Counted from the first letter of the stretch, positions 9,410-17,545 are shown. The stretch: 64,000 nt of DNA from Aneurinibacillus tyrosinisolvens (GCF_001015055.1 NZ_BBWZ01000009.1:110060-174059); one strand, 5' to 3'. Notes: a model not told the origin generated them from the sequence alone. Numbers and translations are program-made.

Positions 9410-9571
9410 GCCGTTTTCCTCCCGGTGTTCTAAAATAAAAGACCTAGTTTTTATTTACCCTGTTTTCCGTTCTCTCAACATAAAAAAATTGCGGAAGCTA
9501 TTTCAATCCCTTGAACATACGGTAAAAGGGTATTGTATAATAAGAGTAATAAAAAGGGAGTGAAAATTATA

Positions 9572-9901
9572 ATGGAGCATACGGAAAACCTTGACCCGCA
9601 TCATGATTGCAACTCCGGGAGTAGAAGAACAAGCCACCATTCAGATAAAGTAAAGAACAATTTGGCCAGCCGTTTAAACCGGATCGAAGGGCAAATCCGG
9701 GGCATTAAAGGGATGATTGAGAAAGATGTCTATTGTGATGATGTTCTGAACCAGATTGCCGCTGTCCAGTCGGCGCTTAATGCTGTAGGCAGGCTTCTCC
9801 TGGAAGGCCATATGAAAAGCTGTGTTATTGAAAGGATCCAGGAGGGCGATCAGGAAGTCATCGATGAACTTCTGAAAACAATGAATAAGCTGATGAAATA
9901 G
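9572..9901 (+). CDS. CsoR/RcnR/FrmR-family metal-sensing repressor
   Basis: The 109-residue all-helical protein carries the family core SRLNRIEGQIRGIKGMIE. The CsoR copper ligands are all present: Cys in VYCDDVL, then His and Cys in EGHMKSC, i.e. the C-H-C Cu(I) pattern. The start is placed at ATG 9572, behind GGGAGTG; an upstream in-frame ATG at 9533 has no ribosome site. A His-rich N-terminal tail (DPHHDC, TSHHSD) could also bind metal. Unusually, no copper exporter (copA) or chaperone (copZ) lies next to it. It is followed by a terminator and a convergent gene. Confidence 0.88.
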   Translation: MEHTENLDPHHDCNSGSRRTSHHSDKVKNNLASRLNRIEGQIRGIKGMIEKDVYCDDVLNQIAAVQSALNAVGRLLLEGHMKSCVIERIQEGDQEVIDELLKTMNKLMK

Positions 9902-9916
9902 AAAATGAGAAGGAAA

Positions 9917-9945
9917 CAAAGAGCCGGGCTTTCACCGGCTCTTTA
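9917..9945. terminator. Bidirectional terminator after csoR-like gene and GMC oxidoreductase
   Basis: AAAGAGCCGG and CCGGCTCTTT form a perfect stem flanked by A and T runs. It serves both convergent genes. Confidence 0.8.
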
Positions 9946-9946
9946 T

Positions 9947-11578
9947 CTATAGTTCCTGTTTTTTGGTTTTTTCTATAATGTAGTCGGCGGTTCGAGCCGC
10001 AATGGCCATCACTGTGTTTGTCGGGTTCGCACCACCCGATGTAACGAAAACTGCGGCACTGCATATAAAAAGATTCCGAATATCATGGCTCTGGCAAAAC
10101 CCGTTTACGACAGAGGTATCCGGGTGATCTCCCATACGGCATCCACCCATTAGATGAGCGGTATCGGGAACCGTAAATTCTGGCGTTCCTCCTGCGGCCT
10201 CAAAAATTTCCGCTATTTTACCGACCGCATGTTCAATGAGCCGTAAATCATTATCGCCATAGCTGAAGGAAACATTTGCCCGCGGGATGCCGTATTCATC
10301 CTTCTCCTTCGCCAGTGTAACCTGGTTTTGTTTCTGTGGAAGTACTTCTCCAACGAGCGTGATGCGCCCGTAGTAATTATAATCGACCATCGTTTTGCGC
10401 AGCTGCTCCCCCCAGACTCCGGCGTCGACTGCAAGCGCTTTGGCCATTCCGATGGGCCGTGCACCGTGTGCGTTAAGCGTGTATCCTCTTGCAAACCCGC
10501 GCTTTGGATTTGAGCCATAGAACTCCTGCGTTAAGGCGAGAACCGGTGTCCCTTTGTACAGGCGGATTTCCTCGTTGAACTTCGCGTATACATCGTGGCT
10601 GCTGTGGGGCATAATGGCCTTCCCAACCATGCCGCTGCTGTTCGCAAGCCCGCCCGGAAATCGCGAGGCGGCAGAATGAAGCAGCAGCCTGGGCGTCTCA
10701 ATCACAAAAGACGACAGAATGACAATCCGGGCCTTCTGCTCATATGTTTGGCCCTCATTTACGAAGGTAACGCCTGTTGCCTGGCCCTGTTCGTCAACGA
10801 GAACCTGCGTCACCATACAATCGGTTAAAACCTCAGCCCCAAAGCCGATTGCCTTTGGAATATGGTGAATGAGCGTGCTGAATTTCGCGTTCGGCATGCA
10901 GCCTTCGTTACAGAAGCCGCGGTTAATGCAGGGAGGCCTGCCGTCATAAGGGGCGGATAAGATCGCAAGGGGAGCGACAGAACTTTGAATGCCGAGCGCT
11001 TCACACCCATGCCGGAAAATCTCCGAGTTTGCGCTGAGCGGTTCTCGTTCCGGGTAAGGATAAGGGCCACGAAACGGTCCCCAGGGAAAGTTCTTTGGGC
11101 CGGATACGGCAATATCGCGTTCGATTTTGTCATAATAAGGAGCCAGGTCTTCATACGTAATTGGCCAGTCATCCGCAACCCCATCCGCAGACCTAACCTT
11201 AAAATCATCTTCATGAAAGCGCAGGAATACACCTGTGAAGTGTGTGGTGCCCCCGCCGACGCCTCTTCCCGAGTTGTTTTTCCCGAGTTTAAGCGGATTT
11301 TGCCCATTGACCAGCCGGGTGTCCTGCCAGCCGAGGTGCCGGGTGGAGAGCTCATCGCTTGCAAAGTCGGTTTGCGGATCCCAGAATGGCCCCGCCTCGA
11401 TAACAACGGCCTTCATGCCGGCTTTGCTTAATTCATAGGCCAGAACTCCACCGGCGGCACCGGCGCCGATGATGCATACGTCAGCGATTTCTTTTCCGTA
11501 TTTTCTCCGGTTCATATCGCTGTGGCGTTCACCGTTATAGTGAACAGAATGGTGAGCTGTATGGTTATGTTCAATCAT
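9947..11578 (-). CDS. GMC-type flavoprotein, gluconate 2-dehydrogenase large-subunit type
   Basis: This 543-residue protein begins with an FAD-binding Rossmann motif (CIIGAGAAGGVLAYELSKAG, residues 35-54). It ends with the GMC C-terminal domain, including HLMGGCRMGDHPD and SGGANPTNTVMAIAARTAD. It is similar to flavoprotein subunits of membrane-bound sugar and alcohol dehydrogenases, which oxidise an alcohol and pass electrons to a partner. It is the last gene of a three-gene unit, and its start overlaps the stop of the subunit-3-like gene by eight bases. No cytochrome c gene accompanies it, so the electron acceptor is unclear. The substrate cannot be predicted. Confidence 0.9.
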   Translation of the reverse strand: MIEHNHTAHHSVHYNGERHSDMNRRKYGKEIADVCIIGAGAAGGVLAYELSKAGMKAVVIEAGPFWDPQTDFASDELSTRHLGWQDTRLVNGQNPLKLGKNNSGRGVGGGTTHFTGVFLRFHEDDFKVRSADGVADDWPITYEDLAPYYDKIERDIAVSGPKNFPWGPFRGPYPYPEREPLSANSEIFRHGCEALGIQSSVAPLAILSAPYDGRPPCINRGFCNEGCMPNAKFSTLIHHIPKAIGFGAEVLTDCMVTQVLVDEQGQATGVTFVNEGQTYEQKARIVILSSFVIETPRLLLHSAASRFPGGLANSSGMVGKAIMPHSSHDVYAKFNEEIRLYKGTPVLALTQEFYGSNPKRGFARGYTLNAHGARPIGMAKALAVDAGVWGEQLRKTMVDYNYYGRITLVGEVLPQKQNQVTLAKEKDEYGIPRANVSFSYGDNDLRLIEHAVGKIAEIFEAAGGTPEFTVPDTAHLMGGCRMGDHPDTSVVNGFCQSHDIRNLFICSAAVFVTSGGANPTNTVMAIAARTADYIIEKTKKQEL

Positions 11579-12161
11579 GGCGGGCCTCCCAGGGATCGGT
11601 TAATCCAAGTTCGGAACGTACATAACCCCGCGGGTACGCCGGTCCGGCATACCCGATTTCAGACCAGACTGTCGGATAAGAGTAATAGGCACTGACGACA
11701 AGAGCGAGTATTTTCTTGAAAAATGCGGTCTGCAGTTTGCTATCCCACCCGGACAGGACCGGAGCTATTCCGCCGGCTAGCTGCCCGAGAACAGCTGTCT
11801 GCTTATCCTTTTCCAATTCGATAAAGCGGAGAAGAAACTGTCCCTGTGAAAGCTTATCAACCATGCCAAGCCCGGTTATGATTAAATCTTTTTCAGGCGG
11901 GATGCCCGCCTTTCGCTGGTCTTCCCCTGCGTTATTTTGAATGGTGCGATCCACATGGTAAGCGATAAACCGCAAAATGTCTTCCCGTTCATCATAAATA
12001 ATATGGCTTGCGATTTCCTTCAAAAGCTGTCCCTGGTACACATCGAGAAGAGAAAGAGTGTGGCGGCCGGTTTCGATCCTCTGCAGCACAATTTCTCTTG
12101 TATGCTCATCCCACTCATCCTTTGCCTGAAGCACGTCAAAGGCAGGATAACGTGAATCCAT
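11571..12161 (-). CDS. Gluconate 2-dehydrogenase subunit 3-like protein
   Basis: This 196-residue helical protein matches the small-subunit family that accompanies GMC dehydrogenase flavoproteins. Visible similarity includes the C-terminal region with YPTVWSEIGYAGPAYPRGY. In Gram-negative relatives this subunit carries a Tat signal and helps export and mature the flavoprotein. Here there is no signal peptide, so the complex is probably cytoplasmic or held by the membrane protein encoded just upstream. It is separated from that gene by five bases and overlaps the GMC gene. Confidence 0.82.
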   Translation of the reverse strand: MDSRYPAFDVLQAKDEWDEHTREIVLQRIETGRHTLSLLDVYQGQLLKEIASHIIYDEREDILRFIAYHVDRTIQNNAGEDQRKAGIPPEKDLIITGLGMVDKLSQGQFLLRFIELEKDKQTAVLGQLAGGIAPVLSGWDSKLQTAFFKKILALVVSAYYSYPTVWSEIGYAGPAYPRGYVRSELGLTDPWEARHD

Positions 12162-12166
12162 ATTGC

Positions 12167-12562
12167 TTATTCCCCCCAGTATATAGCAGCAATTCCAAGC
12201 AGGCTCAGCGCCGTAATGATTCCCGGCAGCATAACCGGCGGACCGGTTAGAAAGTTGCGAAGCTCATATCCCCCAACCCGCTCCCCTACACCGCTCATAT
12301 GCTGGTATGAGCCGTACACTCCTGCCGCACTTCCGACGCCAAGCAGCACAGCGAGCGTAACGCGAAGCCACGGTGCGTTGTAAGCTGTTAAAAAAAGCAG
12401 GAGCAATCCGAAGAGAGGGGTGGCGAGGACGGGAATCCACATCGACCAATGACGAAAATTCTGCCGGTAGTGAAATAGCGTTACCTGGATAAACATCATT
12501 AGAAACGCGATTCCTGTAAACAGGAATACGATTCGTTGAAAAGGCCAATCGTTCCAATACAT
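12167..12562 (-). CDS. Four-helix membrane protein of the GMC dehydrogenase unit
   Basis: This 131-residue protein has about four hydrophobic segments (for example IVFLFTGIAFLMMFIQV and MLPGIITALSLLGIAAIYW). The start at 12562 is fixed by AAAGGAG seven bases upstream. A longer reading to 12667 would run through the terminator of comA and is rejected. The family is not recognised. As first gene of the unit it may anchor the dehydrogenase or pass electrons to quinone, but it shows no obvious haem-binding pattern. Confidence 0.72.
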   Translation of the reverse strand: MYWNDWPFQRIVFLFTGIAFLMMFIQVTLFHYRQNFRHWSMWIPVLATPLFGLLLLFLTAYNAPWLRVTLAVLLGVGSAAGVYGSYQHMSGVGERVGGYELRNFLTGPPVMLPGIITALSLLGIAAIYWGE

Positions 12563-12650
12563 ACGATGATTCTCCTTTAGGTGTCGGATTGAAAAGGCAT
12601 CTATAGTATTCATATTTTTGGAAATTGGTATACGGCTCTCTTTATATGGA

Positions 12651-12692
12651 AAAACCTCTTCCAGCATAAAAGCAGTGCTGAAAGAGGTTTTC
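12651..12692. terminator. Terminator after comA
   Basis: AAAACCTCTT-CCAGCA pairs with TGCTG-AAAGAGGTTTT. It lies between comA and the next minus-strand unit, and T runs occur on both sides. Confidence 0.8.
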
Positions 12693-12705
12693 TTTTCTTC
12701 CCCAT

Positions 12706-13362
12706 TTAATTTTCAATGCTGGGCAGCAACCCGAGCTCCTTTGCCTTTGAAATGGCTTCCGCGCGCGAACGCACACTCAATTTGCTGAAAATACGGGTCA
12801 GGTGGTACTCAACCGTCCGCTGGCTCATTAGCAGTGCCTGGGCGATTTCCTTGTTGCTTTTTCCCCGGGAAACCTCCGACAGAATATCCTGTTCTTTTTC
12901 GTTAATCGATACGCCTTCAAGAAGATCACCTTCCTGCGAAACAACAATTCTCGCGTCCGTCCTCCGCAATTGTTTAAGTAAGGAGACCGGGACAACGGCT
13001 TCATTGCGCAATGCGCAACGAAGTGTCGTAATCAGCTGTTCACGGGTAGCTGTTTTGCTTATGAACCCGCTTGCGCCGGCTTCGATAAGGAGATTGAAAT
13101 GGGGATCAATTTCAAAACCGGTATAAATCAGTACCTTCGCATCTGAATCCTGTGCAATTACCCGTTGTGTCAATTCAAGACCGCTGATTACAGGCATGTG
13201 TAAATCAAACAGAAACAAATCAAACGTTTCTTTTCTTAAAATGTCAAGCGCCTCGGTACCGGATAATACGATGGTGACCTGCAAATCCTCTTCCTGCTCG
13301 ATCATATTTTTTGACCCTTCTCCCACTGAGGGGTGGTCGTCCACTAACAAAATTCGAATCAA
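12706..13362 (-). CDS. comA: ComA-like response regulator (LuxR/NarL output)
   Basis: This 218-residue regulator has a receiver domain (VDDHPSVGEGSKNMIE, phospho-acceptor in LFLFDLHMP, conserved Lys in FISKTA) and a LuxR-type helix-turn-helix (GKSNKEIAQALLMSQRTVEYHL). Segments such as LIYTGFEI, SGFISKT and VEYHLTRIFSKLSVRSRAEA align well by eye with B. subtilis ComA. The start is TTG at 13362 behind AAGGAG, with the ribosome site overlapping the comP stop. As the partner of the adjacent ComP-like kinase it would switch on density-dependent genes. Confidence 0.85.
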   Translation of the reverse strand: MIRILLVDDHPSVGEGSKNMIEQEEDLQVTIVLSGTEALDILRKETFDLFLFDLHMPVISGLELTQRVIAQDSDAKVLIYTGFEIDPHFNLLIEAGASGFISKTATREQLITTLRCALRNEAVVPVSLLKQLRRTDARIVVSQEGDLLEGVSINEKEQDILSEVSRGKSNKEIAQALLMSQRTVEYHLTRIFSKLSVRSRAEAISKAKELGLLPSIEN

Positions 13363-13375
13363 CTGTGCTCACTCC

Positions 13376-15718
13376 TTACACTACTTGATTTGTCGCGTCC
13401 CCAAGAAAACGTAAGGGGATAGAAAGCGAAACTTCCAATCCCTGATCTGGAGAAGAATGAAAGGAAATATCCCCCTCAAGGCTGCGAACCCTTTCTTTAA
13501 TTCCTGATAGGCCGATATGCTGGAAAGAAGAGCGTATATTTTCTACATCCATGCCAACCCCATTGTCCTGGTAGTTTAAGTAAATTGCGTCTGCCCAGCT
13601 GGAAAGGATGATATTAATCTCGGTCGCTTTTGAATGTTTGGCTGCGTTTGTTAATAACTCCTGGACAATCCGATAAATGACGAGCGTATATTCATCATTA
13701 AGCACCTGATTGAATTTAGAAGAATGAAAATTGATGATATAGTCATTGCGCAACTGGGCGCTTGCAAATAGATTCTCAAGCGCTTCTGCTACCCCCATCT
13801 CTTTTATGAACGGCGGGCGCAGTTCGTTGCATGTTTCGCGAATTTCATGGATAACATCAAGCAGGCCTTCTTTAATTTCTACAATTTCACCTTTTAGTCC
13901 TTCAGGGATTCTGCGATTTTCAAGCAATACTTCAAGCTTGCGGTACCATATAACTTGTTCCTGCAAAGCAGAATCGTGAAGGTCAGCGGCCAGCCGGCGC
14001 CTTTCCTTCTCCTGCAAAGAGAAGAGAAGGCGAAGAATCCAGGGGGGAATCCGGCTTTGCCGGCTCATTCCTTCAATCTCTTCCATAAGCCCCTCCATAA
14101 GGTGGAGGTTTTCGTACACGATACCTACATAGTTGGAGATGGTAATTAGCCATTCCTTTTCCTCATGGTTCAGAGACGTATGGTTTAGCTTTTCTCCAAT
14201 CCATAATCCATACAGGTCATCAGTGCTCTGGCCTATGATGAAGCACATTCCGGTCTCAAACTGTACATAGTCCCCAATTGTAGGAATCCCCGCATAATTT
14301 TTAAAGTGTTCGCTAATAGCTTCAACGGGAATTAGTCCGTCTCCCTTGCGAACTTCAACGGAAGACTCCTGTTTTTTAATTTTAAAAAGAGAGACCGCTT
14401 TAATAGATAGCATGCGGTTGATTTCGTCAAGCAGCCTTTCTTCCAGTACCGAAACCTTAACGATATGCGATACATCCTGGGAAAACTTAATTAAGCTTGC
14501 CTGGTAGTTATATTTCTGTGTATAAAGCCTGGAACGGAGAAGGTAATCCAATTCTTCCTTCACGTACAGAAAGGCAATAAACAGCACATAAACAAACATA
14601 GAAAGCTGAACCCATCTAGCTGGAGCAAACCCGATCCGATCCGTATAAAGCAGAAAGAGAACGCATAGAAGGGAAGGGAAGATAGCGAGTAAAGCGTAGT
14701 ACCGGATGCGGCTCATCACAAAATCGATATCAAGAAAGCGGTTGGCCAGGATAAGGTACAGAAAGACAATAGGAATTAAAATTAAAAACAGGGCTGCCGT
14801 TTCCGCGGGAATTAAGGCAGTTCCCAGAATAATACGCGGAAGGGCGACAAATGCGACAAAAGGAAAAAATGCAAAAAATATACCTGTAACAAGAATTTTA
14901 AACACAGGCCGGTATGCCGTCTTCTGATAGCGGATATAGCTAGAGGCAAGAACATACAGGCAAAGCAGGGTGCTCATTGAAAAAAAGAGCAGTTCCGTAA
15001 CTGTAGCAAGGTTAAACAAAAAGGGATTTCCAGTATTCAGAAGAACAATATCGGTCGCAAATAAAAGGCTGTATATAAAATAAAGCACGGGAACTAGTCT
15101 TCTGCTTGTGATAAAAATATCAAACTGTTTGAAGTAAGCTTCAATGAAATGTAAAAACAGGATCGGAATGAAAATAAGAGCCACTCCTATACTCAGGGAA
15201 ATATTATTCATTCTCGCAGAGGCACCCGCGTTTAAATAAATCGTGCCGATGATAAGCAAAAATGAAATGAGCACGAGGGTCGCTTTGTCCTCTTTCTTTT
15301 GCCGGTAAAGAAAGAGGCTCAGGCCAAGGCAAAGAATGAAAATAAAACCGGGGAAAACCGTATGGTAGAACAGCTGCTCAGGCAGAGGGTGGTTAGGCAC
15401 TGTGTACCTTTTACTCTGTCCATGCCTCTTTACTACGATGGTTTTCACCTGCTCTACTTTTCGAAAGCTTTTCACTGCGCGGTGTGTATCCGGATTCGTA
15501 TCATCTATGGATAGAACGGTATCTCCTGGTTGGATTCCTACCGCTTTCGCCCAGCTGACATCTTCCACATTTGTCACTATCCATTCGTTATTGTTTGCTT
15601 TTTCAACGGAAACACCGATGTACGGATAATGAAGCATGAATAAAAGCAGATAAGTGCCCAGAGCCGCGAACAGTAAAATCAACAGTTTAAATACATGGTG
15701 TATCGTTCGTTCTTTCAT
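13376..15718 (-). CDS. comP: ComP-like membrane histidine kinase
   Basis: The 780-residue protein has membrane segment 1 (about 11-28), then an external PDZ-like stretch (about 45-110), about nine more membrane segments to residue 388, a GAF-like region, and a HisKA_3/HATPase transmitter. The phospho-accepting His is residue 581 (LAADLHDSALQEQ), and the ATPase motif DNGVGM is present. This topology matches B. subtilis ComP, the ComX receptor. The start at ATG 15718 is set by AAGGAG; an upstream TTG (15739) is rejected. The gene lies between comQ and comA, in the same order as in Bacillus. Confidence 0.88.
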   Translation of the reverse strand: MKERTIHHVFKLLILLFAALGTYLLLFMLHYPYIGVSVEKANNNEWIVTNVEDVSWAKAVGIQPGDTVLSIDDTNPDTHRAVKSFRKVEQVKTIVVKRHGQSKRYTVPNHPLPEQLFYHTVFPGFIFILCLGLSLFLYRQKKEDKATLVLISFLLIIGTIYLNAGASARMNNISLSIGVALIFIPILFLHFIEAYFKQFDIFITSRRLVPVLYFIYSLLFATDIVLLNTGNPFLFNLATVTELLFFSMSTLLCLYVLASSYIRYQKTAYRPVFKILVTGIFFAFFPFVAFVALPRIILGTALIPAETAALFLILIPIVFLYLILANRFLDIDFVMSRIRYYALLAIFPSLLCVLFLLYTDRIGFAPARWVQLSMFVYVLFIAFLYVKEELDYLLRSRLYTQKYNYQASLIKFSQDVSHIVKVSVLEERLLDEINRMLSIKAVSLFKIKKQESSVEVRKGDGLIPVEAISEHFKNYAGIPTIGDYVQFETGMCFIIGQSTDDLYGLWIGEKLNHTSLNHEEKEWLITISNYVGIVYENLHLMEGLMEEIEGMSRQSRIPPWILRLLFSLQEKERRRLAADLHDSALQEQVIWYRKLEVLLENRRIPEGLKGEIVEIKEGLLDVIHEIRETCNELRPPFIKEMGVAEALENLFASAQLRNDYIINFHSSKFNQVLNDEYTLVIYRIVQELLTNAAKHSKATEINIILSSWADAIYLNYQDNGVGMDVENIRSSFQHIGLSGIKERVRSLEGDISFHSSPDQGLEVSLSIPLRFLGDATNQVV

Positions 15719-15737
15719 AAGCGTCTCCTTTTCTCGC

Positions 15738-15760
15738 AAAAAAAGCCAGGTTTCCCTGGC
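15738..15760 (-). terminator. Terminator or attenuator between comQ and comP
   Basis: On the minus strand GCCAGG-GAAA-CCTGGC is followed by seven T residues. Only 19 bases separate the T run from the comP start codon, too few for a full promoter. comP must therefore depend on read-through, or the hairpin acts as an attenuator. Confidence 0.7.
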
Positions 15761-15772
15761 GGTTCATCATGC

Positions 15773-15829
15773 TTACACCCAGTATTCCATTATGGTAATA
15801 GAAGAAAGGGTATATATGCTAGTTAACAT
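15773..15829 (-). CDS. Candidate ComX-like peptide ORF, 18 residues, speculative
   Basis: The ORF reads MLTSIYTLSSITIMEYWV. Mature ComX pheromones are short C-terminal peptides with a prenylated Trp near the end, and this is the only reading frame between comQ and comP that ends with a Trp. Against it, the ORF lacks the 40-60 residue precursor domain of known ComX and has no ribosome site. The frame is open ten codons further upstream without a start codon. A lost base, as in four other genes here, could hide a longer comX. Confidence 0.25.
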   Translation of the reverse strand: MLTSIYTLSSITIMEYWV

Positions 15830-15841
15830 ATCTGTAAGGGT

Positions 15842-15850
15842 ATTATAGCA
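15842..15850 (-). promoter_or_regulatory. Possible extended -10 promoter upstream of the comX-sized gap
   Basis: TGCTATAAT on the minus strand is a perfect extended -10 element just after the comQ stop codon. No convincing -35 is present at 17 bases. It would start a transcript of roughly 90 bases up to the hairpin at 15738-15760, or one reading into comP. Confidence 0.35.
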
Positions 15851-15877
15851 TTTATTTCTTTATTTATTTCCGCAAAT

Positions 15878-16813
15878 TTAATTACGGCTTCCCGCCATAT
15901 TTTGCGGGATGTCCAGCGAGACAAAAAGCTTAGTTTTAACTTCCGAAGAGATGTCCATGGCCTGAATTAAATTAGCTGCCTGATAGAGGTGGATTCTTGC
16001 TACGACCTGCGCGTATTCAATCACCCCGCTTTTTTTTATCTCGTCTACAATGGCATGCTTATCAGCCAGGATTTGATGCTGTTCTAGAGTGCCTTCGTAG
16101 TATTTTTTAATCCGTTCATTTTTTTGGAGAAAAAATAACGCGGGTAGTGTTCTTTTTTTATGAAGTATATCGTTCTTTCTATCCCTTCTGGTTATATCAA
16201 CGATATCATTATGTATTTGAGCAGCGATGCCCACATGCTCACCATATTGTCTCACAGCCGCATGGTGTTCCGCTGTAACGAGTGCTGTTCCGACGAGACA
16301 GGCCATGGCCAACAGTGAGCCTGATTTCTCCTTTGTTGTCTGAATGTATTCTGCCTCTGAACGAACGGCATTTGTTATATCTTTGTGCTGTCCGGACACC
16401 GCATTCGTTACGAGGGAATTTATAAAAGCAAGTGCGTTCATTTTTTTCTCTATTGCAAAAGCGGTGTCACAGAGCAACTGGATGCCCAGTGTTAGCAAAC
16501 CTGTGGCAAGATTCATAGAAACGGGGAGAGCGATTTGACTCCACAGCATCAAGTCATTATCCTGGTCCTGTAAATCATCGAATATATCAAGCGACAGAAT
16601 AACGAGCTCAACTGCTGCAGCCGCCTTATATATATCCTTATGCTCCCCTCCGAAGGCGCAATAATGGGAGACCGCAAGTTTTCCAAACGGGAAGCGTCCT
16701 TCTGCCTTTTGCTCTATAAATCGGGAGAGGTAATCCTGTATCTCTTTCTGGCTTATGTATTTTTCTACTGCAGCGATCATTTCGAATTGTATTCTTTCTT
16801 CATTCTCCACCAT
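15878..16813 (-). CDS. comQ: ComQ-like isoprenyl transferase
   Basis: This 311-residue protein of the polyprenyl synthase fold has a first Asp-rich motif DDLQD (79-83) and a second motif NDIVD (202-206). B. subtilis ComQ (299 residues) uses such motifs to attach a geranyl or farnesyl group to a Trp in ComX. Its position directly before comP and comA is the main reason to call it ComQ rather than a general prenyl diphosphate synthase. AGGGGAAGTC precedes the start codon. Confidence 0.82.
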   Translation of the reverse strand: MVENEERIQFEMIAAVEKYISQKEIQDYLSRFIEQKAEGRFPFGKLAVSHYCAFGGEHKDIYKAAAAVELVILSLDIFDDLQDQDNDLMLWSQIALPVSMNLATGLLTLGIQLLCDTAFAIEKKMNALAFINSLVTNAVSGQHKDITNAVRSEAEYIQTTKEKSGSLLAMACLVGTALVTAEHHAAVRQYGEHVGIAAQIHNDIVDITRRDRKNDILHKKRTLPALFFLQKNERIKKYYEGTLEQHQILADKHAIVDEIKKSGVIEYAQVVARIHLYQAANLIQAMDISSEVKTKLFVSLDIPQNMAGSRN

Positions 16814-16835
16814 TGCTGACTTCCCCTTTCCTATA

Positions 16836-16866
16836 GTAAAAGCCGGCCCAGCTTGTGGAACGGCTT
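16836..16866 (-). terminator. Weak terminator after the Spo0E-like gene
   Basis: AGCCG and CGGCT form the outer stem around an inner CCA/TGG pair, with TTTTA following on the minus strand. The short T run makes it weak, so some read-through into comQ is plausible. Confidence 0.5.
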
Positions 16867-16867
16867 A

Positions 16868-17041
16868 TTATTGTGCATGCTTCATTGCGCGATAATATTC
16901 ATTGAGCAGAATATCCAGCTGCTCGCTTAATATAATCATTTCAGGATCCGAAGGGGTTTTCCGCCATGACAGTTCATTTAACTCTGCTCTCAGGCTTTCA
17001 ATTCTAAGTAAAAGATTTTGATTGTCTTCTTTCAAGCTCAA
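16868..17041 (-). CDS. Spo0E-family aspartyl-phosphate phosphatase
   Basis: This 57-residue protein contains the family signature SDPEMIILSEQLDILLNEYY, with the S-x3-D motif (SEQLD) that marks Spo0E, YisI and YnzD. Such proteins remove phosphate from Spo0A~P and hold back sporulation. The start is TTG at 17041 with AGGAGG eight bases upstream. It lies directly upstream of comQ on the same strand, separated by a weak terminator, so the density-sensing and sporulation circuits may share transcription. Confidence 0.85.
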   Translation of the reverse strand: MSLKEDNQNLLLRIESLRAELNELSWRKTPSDPEMIILSEQLDILLNEYYRAMKHAQ

Positions 17042-17267
17042 GGGATCATCCTCCTGCTCTATGTAAAGACTTTGATTCTTTTGTCCTATTATAACAAATA
17101 TTAACTATCGAAAATGTGAGGAATTTGTAAAATTATGGGCGGGATGGAAGGTTTACTTACAGGGTATAGCAGACGGATTGCTTTTAGCGGATATAAAAAA
17201 GCAGTCCATTGTAAATAGTAAGAGGGTGCTGATACCGGTACGAAATCAAATGTAAGGGGAGTTCCAT

Positions 17268-17513
17268 ATGTCTGAACAACAATCGCAACAGGCAAATAAC
17301 CAGCTTAGTAATGCGGTATTAAAGTCGCAACAAGCAATTACTCAAACATTTCAAGATGCTGTAAAACAGGCGAAAGGTGATCTTACTCAGGCCCAGGCTA
17401 CAGGAAATGAGGATGCGATTAAGAACGCTCAAGAACAACTCAATCAAGCGCAGACACAATTAACACAGGCCCAGGCCGCTTACAGAAATACTTCTGAACA
17501 AACGCAAGGGTAA
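17268..17513 (+). CDS. Gln/Ala-rich coiled-coil small protein
   Basis: The 81-residue protein is almost entirely Gln, Ala, Asn, Thr and Ser with heptad-like repeats (AQEQLNQAQTQLTQAQAAY). It lacks Cys and Trp. Its composition recalls small spore proteins, but it lacks the repeats of gamma-type SASP, so that link is only a suggestion. GGGGAG lies six bases before the ATG, and a strong terminator follows. Confidence 0.7.
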   Translation: MSEQQSQQANNQLSNAVLKSQQAITQTFQDAVKQAKGDLTQAQATGNEDAIKNAQEQLNQAQTQLTQAQAAYRNTSEQTQG

Positions 17514-17545
17514 ACGGTATCCGTATGCTGATTAAACGGGAAGGC

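Noticed and set aside
12563..12667. N-terminal extension of the 131-residue membrane protein
   Set aside because: It would be translated from within the comA terminator, while a strong AAAGGAG supports ATG 12562.
15654..15848. Plus-strand frame opposite the comQ-comP gap
   Set aside because: It overlaps the comP N-terminus antisense and has no ribosome site.
15840..15985. 47-codon frame overlapping the comQ 3' end, as an alternative comX
   Set aside because: It has no start codon with a ribosome site and ends in QIC without a Trp near the C-terminus.
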